From: Candidatus Zhuqueibacterota bacterium
GTDB taxonomy: Bacteria > Zhuqueibacterota > Zhuqueibacteria > Thermofontimicrobiales > Sulfurfontimicrobiaceae
Direction: 5' to 3'
DNA length: 59,923 nt
Assembly: GCA_016927835.1 (NCBI GenBank)
Contig: JAFGMA010000021.1
Coordinates: forward strand, 1 to 59,923
The position numbers were made by a program, and so were the translations under genes. Positions 8,956 to 16,962 of this stretch are shown here, in pieces. The notes under the pieces were generated by a model, which did no database searches, was not told the origin of the DNA, and was given only the letters and a program-made list of their open reading frames with translations. Position 1 is the first letter of the stretch. Each line of letters begins with the position of its first letter.

Positions 8956-10332
8956 ATGTATCGTGTACTCATCGTTGATGATCAAGCACCCATGCTGACG
9001 AGTACCAAACATATTATCCAAAAAATGAATTGCGAAGTGAAAACTTCGACGAATTCCGAGGAAGCGATCCGTTTAATCATCAGCGAAAATTTCGATCTGA
9101 TTATTTGCGACTTACTCGTTCCCGAACTTGAAGACGGGCTGGCGATTATTGACGCTGCAAGAGAGCAGGCGAATTCTCCCGGCATATTGGTGATGTCGGC
9201 TTATGATTCGATTGACAATGTCGTCAAAGCCATGCAAGAAGGCGCAGATGATTTCATCTCGAAAGGATTCACGGTTGATGGACTCCGGATCAAAATTGAG
9301 AAACTGCTCTCCTCACACCAGATTGCCCAGCGGCAGCGAATTGAAAAACAGTTGTTTGAAGAGCATTTGCATAAAACATTCGGCGATTATAAAATCATCG
9401 GCAAGAGTTCAAAAATCAGGGAGTTGATCGAGTTAATTCATAGGGTCGCCGAATTCGATAAAACGACTTGCCTGATCGAAGGTGAAACTGGCACCGGCAA
9501 AGAATTGGTCGCCCGCGCGATTCATCGCAATAGCAAACGGAAGCACGGACCATTTGTTGATATCAATTGCGCCAGCGTACCCGACGAACTCATCGAAAAC
9601 GAGCTTTTCGGGCACGATAAAGGCGCCTTTACCAGCGCTGTTTCGAATCAACAGGGAAAATTCGAATGGGCTTCCGGTGGCGTCATTTTCCTTGATGAAA
9701 TTGGTGAGATGAACTTGAGAGCTCAAGCGAAATTGCTCCGCGTTATCGAAAATAACCAATTCAACCGGTTGGGCAGCAATAAAGTGATAAAAACCGATGT
9801 CATGATCATCGCTGCTACCAATAAAAATTTGTCCGAATTAATCGCCGAAGGCAAATTCCGCGAGGATTTATATTTCAGGCTTAATGTGGTCAGAATCACG
9901 ACGCCGCCATTGAGGGAGAACCTTGAAGACATCCCATTGCTGGTTGACTATTTTATATCGCAAATAAATCAGAATTATATGACTCATAAAACCGTTTCAG
10001 AGGAAGTAATCCAGGTTCTTAAATCCTATGAATATCCCGGAAATGTACGCGAGTTAAGGAATATTCTGGAGAATGCCTATATTCAAACGAGTGGGAATAT
10101 CATTAGCAAACAGCATCTATGGATTGAACCGATAACCACCAATCATGAACATATCAAATTGAAAGGCAGCACGGCGTCACCTTTGAAAAAGGCAGTGCAT
10201 AATTTTGAAAGAGAATTCATCACACGGGCGCTGGAAAAAAATTTCTGGAATATAACCCGAACCGCTGCTGCACTGGGAATCTCCCGGGAGGGCTTGATAA
10301 AAAAAATGAAACGTCTGAATATTGATAAATAA
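8956..10332 (+). CDS. Sigma-54-dependent response regulator (NtrC family)
   Basis: 458 aa: receiver domain (1-120, acidic pair Asp8-Asp9, phospho-acceptor Asp52, Lys103), AAA+ ATPase (about 145-385, Walker A GETGTGKE, Walker B VIFLDEIGEM) and a C-terminal Fis-type helix-turn-helix (TRTAAALGISREGLIKKMKR). Phosphorylated forms of such proteins remodel RNA polymerase-sigma-54 at -24/-12 promoters. The sigma-54-contact loop reads GAFTSA rather than the near-invariant GAFTGA. AGGAG precedes the ATG. No sensor kinase lies beside it, so the partner is elsewhere. A sigma-54-like promoter stands 200 nt downstream, before the next gene, and is a natural first target. Confidence 0.93.
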   Translation: MYRVLIVDDQAPMLTSTKHIIQKMNCEVKTSTNSEEAIRLIISENFDLIICDLLVPELEDGLAIIDAAREQANSPGILVMSAYDSIDNVVKAMQEGADDFISKGFTVDGLRIKIEKLLSSHQIAQRQRIEKQLFEEHLHKTFGDYKIIGKSSKIRELIELIHRVAEFDKTTCLIEGETGTGKELVARAIHRNSKRKHGPFVDINCASVPDELIENELFGHDKGAFTSAVSNQQGKFEWASGGVIFLDEIGEMNLRAQAKLLRVIENNQFNRLGSNKVIKTDVMIIAATNKNLSELIAEGKFREDLYFRLNVVRITTPPLRENLEDIPLLVDYFISQINQNYMTHKTVSEEVIQVLKSYEYPGNVRELRNILENAYIQTSGNIISKQHLWIEPITTNHEHIKLKGSTASPLKKAVHNFEREFITRALEKNFWNITRTAAALGISREGLIKKMKRLNIDK

Positions 10333-10352
10333 TTTGCAAGGTTCGTCTGGCG

Positions 10353-10386
10353 TGTAAACTTTTGTTGGTAATTGTAAACTAATGTT
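10353..10386 (+). promoter_or_regulatory. Tandem direct repeat, possible upstream activator site
   Basis: TGTAAACTTTTGTT at 10353-10366 and TGTAAACTAATGTT at 10373-10386 are two near-identical 14-mers whose starts are exactly 20 bp apart, i.e. two helical turns. They lie about 165 bp upstream of a GG-N10-GC promoter and directly behind a sigma-54 activator gene, the usual geometry of enhancer sites. Activator sites are more often palindromic, which these are not; the role is inferred. Confidence 0.4.
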
Positions 10387-10528
10387 CATACTATTTAAAT
10401 TCAATTCCTGATCATTCACGCTGCTATTTGACTTATCAGTTTTTGAATTAGTCGGTTTATTATTTAAAATACAATAAGTTATAATTTTAATCAATGTTCT
10501 GAATTTTAAAAATCACAAAATACATTTA

Positions 10529-10546
10529 TTGGAATAAAATTTGCTT
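10529..10546 (+). promoter_or_regulatory. Candidate sigma-54 (-24/-12) promoter
   Basis: TTGGAATAAAATTTGCTT has GG at 10531-10532 and GC at 10543-10544, with exactly 10 nt between, and keeps the TTGC of the -12 element. It lies about 88 nt upstream of the receiver protein at 10632. The match to consensus TGGCACG-N4-TTGCA is partial in the -24 half. Confidence 0.5.
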
Positions 10547-10631
10547 AAAATATCAGGATCATATAATTAGCGGTTTTTCTTTAGCGAATCGCTATCGCTG
10601 TCTAACTCTGTTCTTTAACTGTGAGCAGCAA

Positions 10632-10988
10632 ATGAATAATATTCTTCTGGTTGAAGATGAAATCTCTCTGAAGCAAGGCTTGGAATTTTTGTTGCAAGCG
10701 GCTGGCTATCACATTGTCAGCGCAATTGATGCAGAACAAGCCATTCAAAAAATGAATGAACGCGAATTTGATCTTATCATCACGGATTTAGTATTACCCA
10801 AAGGAGACGGTCGAACCGTCATTAACACAGTACGAAAAAAAATACCAACGATTCCCATCATCTGCATGACAGCCTATATCGATAACGATATTGCCCGCGA
10901 AGTTAAACCAATGGTTGGTGAAAATTTACTTGAAAAACCTGTCGAATTAAACCAGCTTTTAAACACTATCAAATCTTTGCTGCGCTAG
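10632..10988 (+). CDS. Single-domain response regulator (receiver only)
   Basis: 118 aa and only a receiver domain: acidic residues in LVEDE (8-10), phospho-acceptor Asp52 in IITDLVLP, Thr in CMTAY and the conserved lysine in LEKPVEL. With no output domain it probably acts by protein-protein contact, as a phosphate shuttle or CheY-like switch. The ribosome site is weak (GTGAGCAGCAA before the ATG). It follows an NtrC-type regulator and sits behind a sigma-54-like promoter, which suggests that the upstream regulator controls it. Confidence 0.88.
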   Translation: MNNILLVEDEISLKQGLEFLLQAAGYHIVSAIDAEQAIQKMNEREFDLIITDLVLPKGDGRTVINTVRKKIPTIPIICMTAYIDNDIAREVKPMVGENLLEKPVELNQLLNTIKSLLR

Positions 10989-11045
10989 CCAGCTATCCAT
11001 TCAATTCGATCATTCACTTACGTGTCCTTACGTGTCCGATCGCAC

Positions 11046-11079
11046 AAAAAAAAACCAGCACCGAATTCACAGTGCTGGT
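11046..11079 (-). terminator. Intrinsic terminator for the minus-strand SpoIID gene
   Basis: Read on the minus strand: perfect 8-bp stem ACCAGCAC/GTGCTGGT (11079-11072 and 11061-11054), 10-nt loop, then nine T residues (complement of the A-run 11046-11054). It lies about 210 nt beyond the stop codon of the SpoIID/LytB gene and has no T-run in the plus direction, so it serves the minus strand. Confidence 0.8.
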
Positions 11080-11289
11080 CTCCCCCTAATTACTATCAGA
11101 TAAAATAGTATTCGTTTACACAAGCGGGGCAACCATTTCCAGTCGATTTTTGCTCAGTATATAAACACAAACTGCATATTTTGCGGAAAATCAAACCTTC
11201 GCTCCTTTAGATTGATCCCGAACAGAATATCAAATCGTATTGCGGAGCGAGTGCTGTTTCAGCGATACCACCCGTCGATTGCAGGCACA

Positions 11290-12837
11290 TTATTCGTATA
11301 ATTTCACCAGGTTGGCGTCTTTATAATAATGAGCGAGAATTTGCGGGTAGGTGAATCCCTTTTTCGCCATAATTGTTGCGCCTACCTGACAAAGACCTAC
11401 ACCGTGCCCCCACCCTGCGCCTACAAATGTAATTGCATCGATTGTGCCATCCTCTGCCAGCGCCTTCTCGATATAAAAACAAGAGCTATACAGATGGCTG
11501 CGGGAGAGAATCCGCCGAATAGCCAATTCGCGGGTAATCGTAAGCCTCCTTTTCGTACCGATAATCTCGATTTGCATCAGTCGACCGGAGACACCGCGCT
11601 TCAGGGGAACGATATTCAGCAATTGCCCGATATCCTCATTGCTCCGGCTTCGAATAATGTCCTGCAATTCTTCACGGCGATGCGTTACGCGCCAACGAAA
11701 AAGATGATTCGAATATTCCAGCATTTTGGGCAATTCGTACATGTCGGTATTGCAATAAGCCGGTAAATTTGAATCAATAAATTTCCTGGCTTTTTCTTCT
11801 GTATTCAAAGGCAGTTCAATCTCCAGGTCGCCGTCTATCCCTGCGCGCAGATATGGTATTTGCTTTTTCTCCCATACATTTTCATAACTCTCCATCACCC
11901 CGCCGCAAATTTTGGCATACCGCGCATCGCAAACCTGGTTGCCAAAAAATAACGTCTCGCCAGCGGTTTCCCGAACTGCCTGGACTGAGGTTGCACTCTC
12001 GTAGGTGGTTCCCCGGTAGCACTGGCAATGGTCATCCGCGCAGAGATGGAATGGTTGGCTGTAATGGTGTTTGCCCATGGTTGCCAAAATGGTACTTCTC
12101 GCAGCAATGGTTTGCGCCTTTAGCAAGTCCATGGGGCAGTCGGGCGTCATCTCAGACGAATTGACACTGATCAGATACTCCTCCATATCGATTTCGTTGA
12201 TCACCGAAAGCTTGCCCTCATTATTAAAAGCGATTTCAATAATCCCGCGATATTCCTGTGCTTCGAGACGTTGCCAGTGAAACTCGATGCCAACGATCAC
12301 ATTTTGAATTGTAATCCGGGATTCAACGAGCTTCCCGGGTATGATTCGGACGCGGTTACGCAAGGGCACACCATCGAGCCGCAGCGTGCCGGAAGGATTT
12401 GTAATAAGCTTCTCGACAATGGAATTGTCTTCAAAATCGCTGAATTCTTGCTGCGCTTCTATCGCTTCTTCATAAGTGGCATAATTTCCGGTCGTAATCC
12501 AATACTCGCGATTATCGACGGTCCTGTCCCTGAATGAAAGCACCTCACCAATATGCCGCGCGCTGGCTGCGATATGTTTCGCCTTCACTGCTGCCAGAAA
12601 AGAATCGGCGTCTGCTTTCAGCGCGATTTTTCCCAGGCGAATTTGATATGCGATTTTTGCCGGTTGGCTGCTTTCAATTTCGATTCGCGATTTTTTATTT
12701 CTTTGTCCGGCTTTCACCAACTGACCGGCGTGATCAATCAGTTCGTAGTTCTGGTTGACATGAAATTCAACGCTATCTGTGGACTGAATCACGCCAATTC
12801 TTACCTTCGGACTACTCTGGTGTTCTGTCATATCCAA
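11290..12837 (-). CDS. SpoIID/LytB domain protein
   Basis: 515 aa. The C-terminal half is a SpoIID/LytB domain (about 205-510): conserved stretches include LLKAQTIAARS, GGVMESYENVW and WGHGVGLCQVGA. In Bacillus these proteins are lytic transglycosylases or amidase enhancers acting on peptidoglycan; in non-sporulating bacteria their role is less clear. The N-terminal part (about 10-150) resembles the SPOR-like or LytB-associated repeats of such proteins. No signal peptide is visible, unusual for a wall enzyme. The TTG at 12837 lies 7 nt after AGGAG, a better spacing than the ATG at 12831. It is transcribed with the two genes upstream on the same strand, though 136 bp separate them. Confidence 0.82.
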   Translation of the reverse strand: MDMTEHQSSPKVRIGVIQSTDSVEFHVNQNYELIDHAGQLVKAGQRNKKSRIEIESSQPAKIAYQIRLGKIALKADADSFLAAVKAKHIAASARHIGEVLSFRDRTVDNREYWITTGNYATYEEAIEAQQEFSDFEDNSIVEKLITNPSGTLRLDGVPLRNRVRIIPGKLVESRITIQNVIVGIEFHWQRLEAQEYRGIIEIAFNNEGKLSVINEIDMEEYLISVNSSEMTPDCPMDLLKAQTIAARSTILATMGKHHYSQPFHLCADDHCQCYRGTTYESATSVQAVRETAGETLFFGNQVCDARYAKICGGVMESYENVWEKKQIPYLRAGIDGDLEIELPLNTEEKARKFIDSNLPAYCNTDMYELPKMLEYSNHLFRWRVTHRREELQDIIRSRSNEDIGQLLNIVPLKRGVSGRLMQIEIIGTKRRLTITRELAIRRILSRSHLYSSCFYIEKALAEDGTIDAITFVGAGWGHGVGLCQVGATIMAKKGFTYPQILAHYYKDANLVKLYE

Positions 12838-12973
12838 TTTTGCTCTCCTACGTTTGCCTCATTCGATACACTCCGTTGTGACGCTTTCCAGGAATTCTTT
12901 GAATCCTGAAATTGAAGGATTTATATTAGCACACATGAGATTTCCGGAAATGATTTCTGGTTTACAATCGTTT

Positions 12974-13762
12974 TCACAGCGACGGGTTTCGATTCGAAAG
13001 GCGATGCAGGATGATACCGGCGGCGACAGCCACATTCAACGAATCGGTTCGATTGGCGCCAGGGATCGTTATGATATTCTCGGATAAATGAAGCAAATCA
13101 GCCGATAATCCTTCGGATTCGTTTCCAAGCAGGATAAGGCTTCGATTTGAAAACGTCATTTCATTGATATTTTTGCCCCCTGTTTTATCAGTTGCATAGA
13201 GCAGAAATCCATGATTATCAAAAAATTTTAGACTCGCTTTCAAATCGACATCGTAAACAATGGGAAGGTGGAAACAGGAGCCCATTGTGGAACGAACGAC
13301 CTTTGGATTATATAGCTCCACACAATTGTTGCCCAGCAGAATCGCATTGACGCCGAACCAATCGGCAGTGCGAATAATGGTACCTAAATTTCCCGGATCA
13401 GCCAATCCGTCAAGGCAAACGGCAAGTGCATGTTCGCTGAAAGCCAGGTTCTCAAGTCGCCAATTTTTGACACCTGCAAGAGCGATTACACCCTGGGATT
13501 GAACCGTATCGGAAAGCTGCTTCAATTCTCTTGAGGTAATTTCAATTACATCAATTGATTTGTGTTGAATAAGTCGGAGTAATTCTCGTTTTTTTATCTC
13601 AGGGAGAACTTGCGGGCAAATATATAGGGCATCTATGCCATAGTCGGATTTCAGCAGTTCTTCACATTGCTTAATGCCTTCTACCAAAAACTTGCCGTGC
13701 AACTTTCGAAATTTTTTATGCTTAAGTGCAGACAGCGCTTTAATTTGATTTTTGGATAGCAT
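12974..13762 (-). CDS. SpoU/TrmH-family RNA 2'-O-ribose methyltransferase (RlmB-like)
   Basis: 262 aa from the ATG at 13762, where family similarity begins (MLSKNQIKAL); a TTG 45 nt upstream is possible, and neither has a clear ribosome site. An N-terminal substrate-binding domain (about 1-100) is followed by the SPOUT knot domain with its three motifs: DPGNLGTIIRTADWFG (motif 1), ILLGNESEGLS (motif 2) and IPGANRTDSLNVAVAAGIILH (motif 3), which make the SAM-binding trefoil knot. It methylates a ribose in rRNA or tRNA. The upstream PtsN-like gene ends about 50 nt away on the same strand, so the two are probably one operon. Confidence 0.88.
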   Translation of the reverse strand: MLSKNQIKALSALKHKKFRKLHGKFLVEGIKQCEELLKSDYGIDALYICPQVLPEIKKRELLRLIQHKSIDVIEITSRELKQLSDTVQSQGVIALAGVKNWRLENLAFSEHALAVCLDGLADPGNLGTIIRTADWFGVNAILLGNNCVELYNPKVVRSTMGSCFHLPIVYDVDLKASLKFFDNHGFLLYATDKTGGKNINEMTFSNRSLILLGNESEGLSADLLHLSENIITIPGANRTDSLNVAVAAGIILHRLSNRNPSL

Positions 13763-13813
13763 TCCATCAACAGAAGTTGTCACATTTTTTGTGATTGAGC
13801 AGGACAAGCAAAT

Positions 13814-14284
13814 TTATGAATCGAAATATTTCATTTCTTCTTCAACGAAATTGTTCATTACCTCGCGGGGACTCGAAGAAGCGATCAATTGCTTTCTGAA
13901 TTCGGCTTTATGAATCAGCCGTGATATTCGGCTAAGCGCCTTCAAATGCGGTCCTGGTTGATTCAGGGGACCCACTAGCAGGAAAATCAGCCTCACAGGC
14001 TTTTCATCAATCGATTGAAAATCAATTCCGTGTTTGGTAATCCCAAAAGCAGCAACAAGCTCTTTTATGCCCTCGGCTTTTGCATGAGGAATAGCCACAC
14101 CATCGCCAACACCGGTGCTCATAAGTTTTTCCCGGTCGAGGATAGACTTCAGCAATCCTTTGGTATCACTCACCTTATGCGCATGATTGAGCAAATCAAC
14201 CATTTCTTTGATAACATCTTCTTTCGTATCGCTTTCGAGCGGTATTTTAATCAACTCTTCCGATAATATCTTTCGTAATGTCAT
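13814..14284 (-). CDS. PTS EIIA-type protein (PtsN-like, fructose/nitrogen family)
   Basis: 156 aa, one EIIA domain of the mannitol/fructose/Ntr type. The phosphorylatable histidine is His67 in GVAIPHAKA, and the following VAAFGITKHGIDF and LIFLLVGP stretches are family hallmarks. No EIIB or EIIC is encoded nearby, so it is more likely regulatory than a sugar transporter component. GGGAGGAAG precedes the ATG. It leads a minus-strand group with the RNA methyltransferase. Confidence 0.88.
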   Translation of the reverse strand: MTLRKILSEELIKIPLESDTKEDVIKEMVDLLNHAHKVSDTKGLLKSILDREKLMSTGVGDGVAIPHAKAEGIKELVAAFGITKHGIDFQSIDEKPVRLIFLLVGPLNQPGPHLKALSRISRLIHKAEFRKQLIASSSPREVMNNFVEEEMKYFDS

Positions 14285-14408
14285 CTAATACTTCCTCCCA
14301 AAAATATTTTCTAATTTAAAAAAATATTTGTAAATTGCAATGATTTTTTTAAAATGCTGGTCGGAAGCGCATCTACGGCTAGAATCTCAACCATCCTGAA
14401 AGTTTTGC

Positions 14409-14437
14409 TTGACATTCGCTTTCTTTTTTATTATGAT
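14409..14437 (+). promoter_or_regulatory. Near-consensus sigma-70-type promoter
   Basis: TTGACA (14409-14414), a 17-nt spacer and TATGAT (14432-14437), one mismatch from the E. coli consensus. It points into 750 nt of non-coding DNA before the next plus-strand gene, so it either gives that gene a very long leader or drives a small RNA. Some FCB bacteria use other promoter consensuses, which lowers confidence. Confidence 0.5.
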
Positions 14438-14748
14438 TAGTGCACATCGGAAACAGCTTCGTGCAAGCGATCCGACAAACTTGCCGAGTTTTGATTTTGT
14501 GCGATAGTTTACTAAATGAAACGCTCCGTGGATGCCATGGGGAAGTACTATTTATGACTTCACAATATCTCTGGTTCATGAACTTCCTCGTTTCAGTTGC
14601 AATGCCTCATCACTGATTTGTGTTTTAATCAACAACGAGCGGGCTTTTCCTTCAGACGATATATAGGTTATCGGGAGGATTTATAATTTCATTAATCCAT
14701 TCACAGAGCTCCGCGAAATAATAAACGAGTGCCAGAACCACCGGAATG

Positions 14749-14773
14749 AAAACAGGTGATAATTCTGTTTTTT
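14749..14773 (+). terminator. Weak hairpin with T-run, possible terminator
   Basis: AAAACAG (14749-14755) pairs with CTGTTTT (14765-14771) around a 9-nt loop, and the T-run continues to 14773. The stem is A+T-rich, so strength is doubtful. It would end a transcript of about 330 nt from the promoter at 14409. Confidence 0.3.
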
Positions 14774-15110
14774 AAATGATTAGGCGATGTCTCGCTCCAC
14801 CGGCTGTCGCTCTATTCGCAATGACCGTATTTTTCATTATGCGGCGCTTTGGTTTCAAATCTGGTAGTGTCAAAAATATAATGAAAATATGAAAGATAAA
14901 AATAGAAATTAATACCAGATTTTTCCACAGCATCCTGAGAGGATAGCTATTATGAATGTGGAGAGTTCGCGAGATTTTTTTTATCAATTTTACCTGTTTC
15001 AAAAATGAGATCAGAGATCTGCAAAACAAACATTTTTAGAATCATTCATGGTTCGACTCCACTCACCATGAACTCCTAAATTTAATAATTATAAATCGAA
15101 TAAGCGAAGC

Positions 15111-15138
15111 TTCATCCTGAGCGAAGTCGAAGGACGAA
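15111..15138. repeat. Dispersed palindromic repeat copy
   Basis: TTCATCCTGAGCGAAGTCG followed by AAGGACGA. TCATCCT (15112-15118) pairs with AGGACGA (15131-15137) at 6 of 7 positions. The core CCTGAGCGAAGTCGAAGG belongs to a short intergenic repeat seen widely in bacterial genomes; related degenerate copies occur at 37061 and 37107. Confidence 0.6.
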
Positions 15139-15194
15139 CTGGTTTTAGTCCCATTTTGCAGAACTCTAATAATGAGAAATTAAAGGAGGATGTT

Positions 15195-16877
15195 ATGTTA
15201 AAAAAAATGCTCGTATCTTTAATCGCCTCATTATTAATTGGTATGATCGCGTATGCAGAAGTCCCACAGCTCATCAACTATCAAGCCGTCCTCACCGATG
15301 CAACCGGCATTCCTATTAACGATACTCGGGCTATCGAATTCAGAATTTATGAGGATGAAACTGGTGGAACGCCATCGTGGACAGAAACACAAACGGTTGC
15401 TATTGATCGTGGTCTGCTCAATGTACTGCTTGGCTCGATCACGCCGCTTCCGTATTCTCTATTCGATGGGAACGATAAATTTCTGGCGCTTAAAGTTGGA
15501 ACCGATGCAGAGATGATTCCCCGAAAAAAGCTAGTCAGCATGGCTTATGCGTACCACGCACATAACACAGACAATTTCAGCGGCATGAATGTCTCCGGAT
15601 TCGCAAGAAGTGTGGACGGCGTATCTCCGGATGACGGCAATATCGACCTGATCGCAGGAAGCAATGTGACAATTACTCCGGACAATAGTAATCACCGTAT
15701 TACGATTTCAGCTTCCGGCGGTACCGGCGGGGATGATCTCGGCAATCATGTGGCTACGAAAAATATACAACTCAACAGCCACTGGTTATCTGGCGATGGA
15801 AATAATGAAGGCGTTTTTGTTGATGGCAATGGAGATGTCGGTATTGGTACCTCGCCAGGATATAAGTTGCACGTAGCTGGCACATCCTATGCAAATACAG
15901 ATCTCCGAGCAGGCAGGAATGTGATAACCGGTTCGCCGTCTTCTTCCTATCAAGATGGCGATATTGTTGCCACACGGGCTCTGGTTGCCGACTATAAGGT
16001 GCTTAGTAGCGGTAATATCGAATCTTTGCAGGGGAGTATTATTGCAAATTATTCGATTCGTTCAGACAACGGCTACATCCGAACCGGCAGCCCATCAGCA
16101 GCACATGGTAATGGAGATGTGGCATCCACGAAGAATGTGATTGCTGATGAAAATGTCATTGCCCAGGGAAGCGTGGTTGCTGGAACGCCAACTGTGGGCT
16201 ACAGCTCAGGAGATATTGTCGCTGGAGATGATTTAAAGGCCGGTAAAAATGTGGATGCATTAAATGATGTCCTCGCCACGCGGAATATTGTATCTTATTC
16301 TGGACATATAAGGACTGGTTCACCGTCGCTACCCGGATACGGCGATGGTGATATCGTAGCCGAGGACGATGTTCGGGCGGATAATTATGTATATGCGGGA
16401 AATAGCGTCATCGCGGTAATTGGACACATTCGAACAGGTACACCGTCAACTTTGTATGATGCTGGAGATATAGCAGCAGTTGATGATTTGATTGCCGACG
16501 ACCAACTCATTTGCGGCGGAACAAAAAATGCCTATCTGAAAACACAGAGTTACGGTACTCGTCTATTTTATTGTGAAGAAGCCACAGAGGTTTATTTTTT
16601 CGATCGCGGGCATGGACAGCTTGCAAACGGCGAGGCAGTCATTCAACTCGATCCGATGTTTCTGGAAGCTGTTACTATCGATCAAGAGCATCAAATGATC
16701 GTGCAGATAACCCTGACAGCGGATTGTAATGGCGTTTTTGTCGCGGAGAAAACAACTACCAGTTTTACAGTCAAAGAATTGATGAAAGGGAGTTCCAACG
16801 CCACATTTGACTGGGAGGTTGCCTGCAAACGGAGGCAGTACGAAGCCGATCGGATGGAAGTTCTTTCTCAAGAATAA
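15195..16877 (+). CDS. Secreted surface protein with internal 'TGSPS ... GDI' repeats
   Basis: 560 aa from the ATG at 15195, which has AAAGGAGG in front; a signal peptide ends near residue 22 (IAYA-EVPQ). Residues about 23-125 form a domain beginning PQLINYQAVLTDATG, common at the start of exported proteins in KSB1-like bacteria. A GVGIGTSPGYKLHVAG element near 225-245 is typical of surface and tail-fibre-like proteins. Then come about five imperfect repeats of 32-55 residues, each opening (R)TGSPS/TGTPS and containing GDI(V)A, probably a beta-solenoid or stalk. The final 110 residues (YFFDRGHGQLANGEAVIQLD ... FDWEVACKRR) resemble a conserved C-terminal module of such proteins. Function unknown; a surface fibre is the best guess. 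Confidence 0.75.
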   Translation: MLKKMLVSLIASLLIGMIAYAEVPQLINYQAVLTDATGIPINDTRAIEFRIYEDETGGTPSWTETQTVAIDRGLLNVLLGSITPLPYSLFDGNDKFLALKVGTDAEMIPRKKLVSMAYAYHAHNTDNFSGMNVSGFARSVDGVSPDDGNIDLIAGSNVTITPDNSNHRITISASGGTGGDDLGNHVATKNIQLNSHWLSGDGNNEGVFVDGNGDVGIGTSPGYKLHVAGTSYANTDLRAGRNVITGSPSSSYQDGDIVATRALVADYKVLSSGNIESLQGSIIANYSIRSDNGYIRTGSPSAAHGNGDVASTKNVIADENVIAQGSVVAGTPTVGYSSGDIVAGDDLKAGKNVDALNDVLATRNIVSYSGHIRTGSPSLPGYGDGDIVAEDDVRADNYVYAGNSVIAVIGHIRTGTPSTLYDAGDIAAVDDLIADDQLICGGTKNAYLKTQSYGTRLFYCEEATEVYFFDRGHGQLANGEAVIQLDPMFLEAVTIDQEHQMIVQITLTADCNGVFVAEKTTTSFTVKELMKGSSNATFDWEVACKRRQYEADRMEVLSQE

Positions 16878-16962
16878 GTCAAGATAGAAGTATAACTGCG
16901 TCACATAGCTTTTCACCAATTAAGATTCATTGAAAATTGATTTCAAAGGTTAAGGAGGGAAC

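Larger units (their letters stand above)
14285..15194. other. Large non-coding interval
   Basis: 910 bp between the divergent PtsN-like and repeat-protein genes. I find no credible gene: frames are short and lack ribosome sites. It holds a near-consensus plus-strand promoter (14409-14437), an A+T-rich hairpin with trailing T residues (14749-14773), a 7-bp inverted repeat TTCATGG/CCATGAA (15045-15072) and a dispersed-repeat copy (15111-15138). Confidence 0.5.

Noticed and set aside
8699..8956. Minus-strand frame of 85 codons between the Gfo/Idh and NtrC-type genes
   Set aside because: Its start overlaps the activator's start codon and ribosome site; composition is unremarkable and no family is recognisable.
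15045..15072. tRNA T-arm-like GGTTCGACTCC followed by ACTCACCA
   Set aside because: The stem pairs wrongly for a T-arm and no D-arm, anticodon arm or acceptor stem can be built upstream; it is better seen as a 7-bp inverted repeat.
15900..16520. Periodic sequence that might suggest a CRISPR or DNA tandem array
   Set aside because: Periodicity is at protein level within one long gene; unit lengths vary and DNA identity is low.
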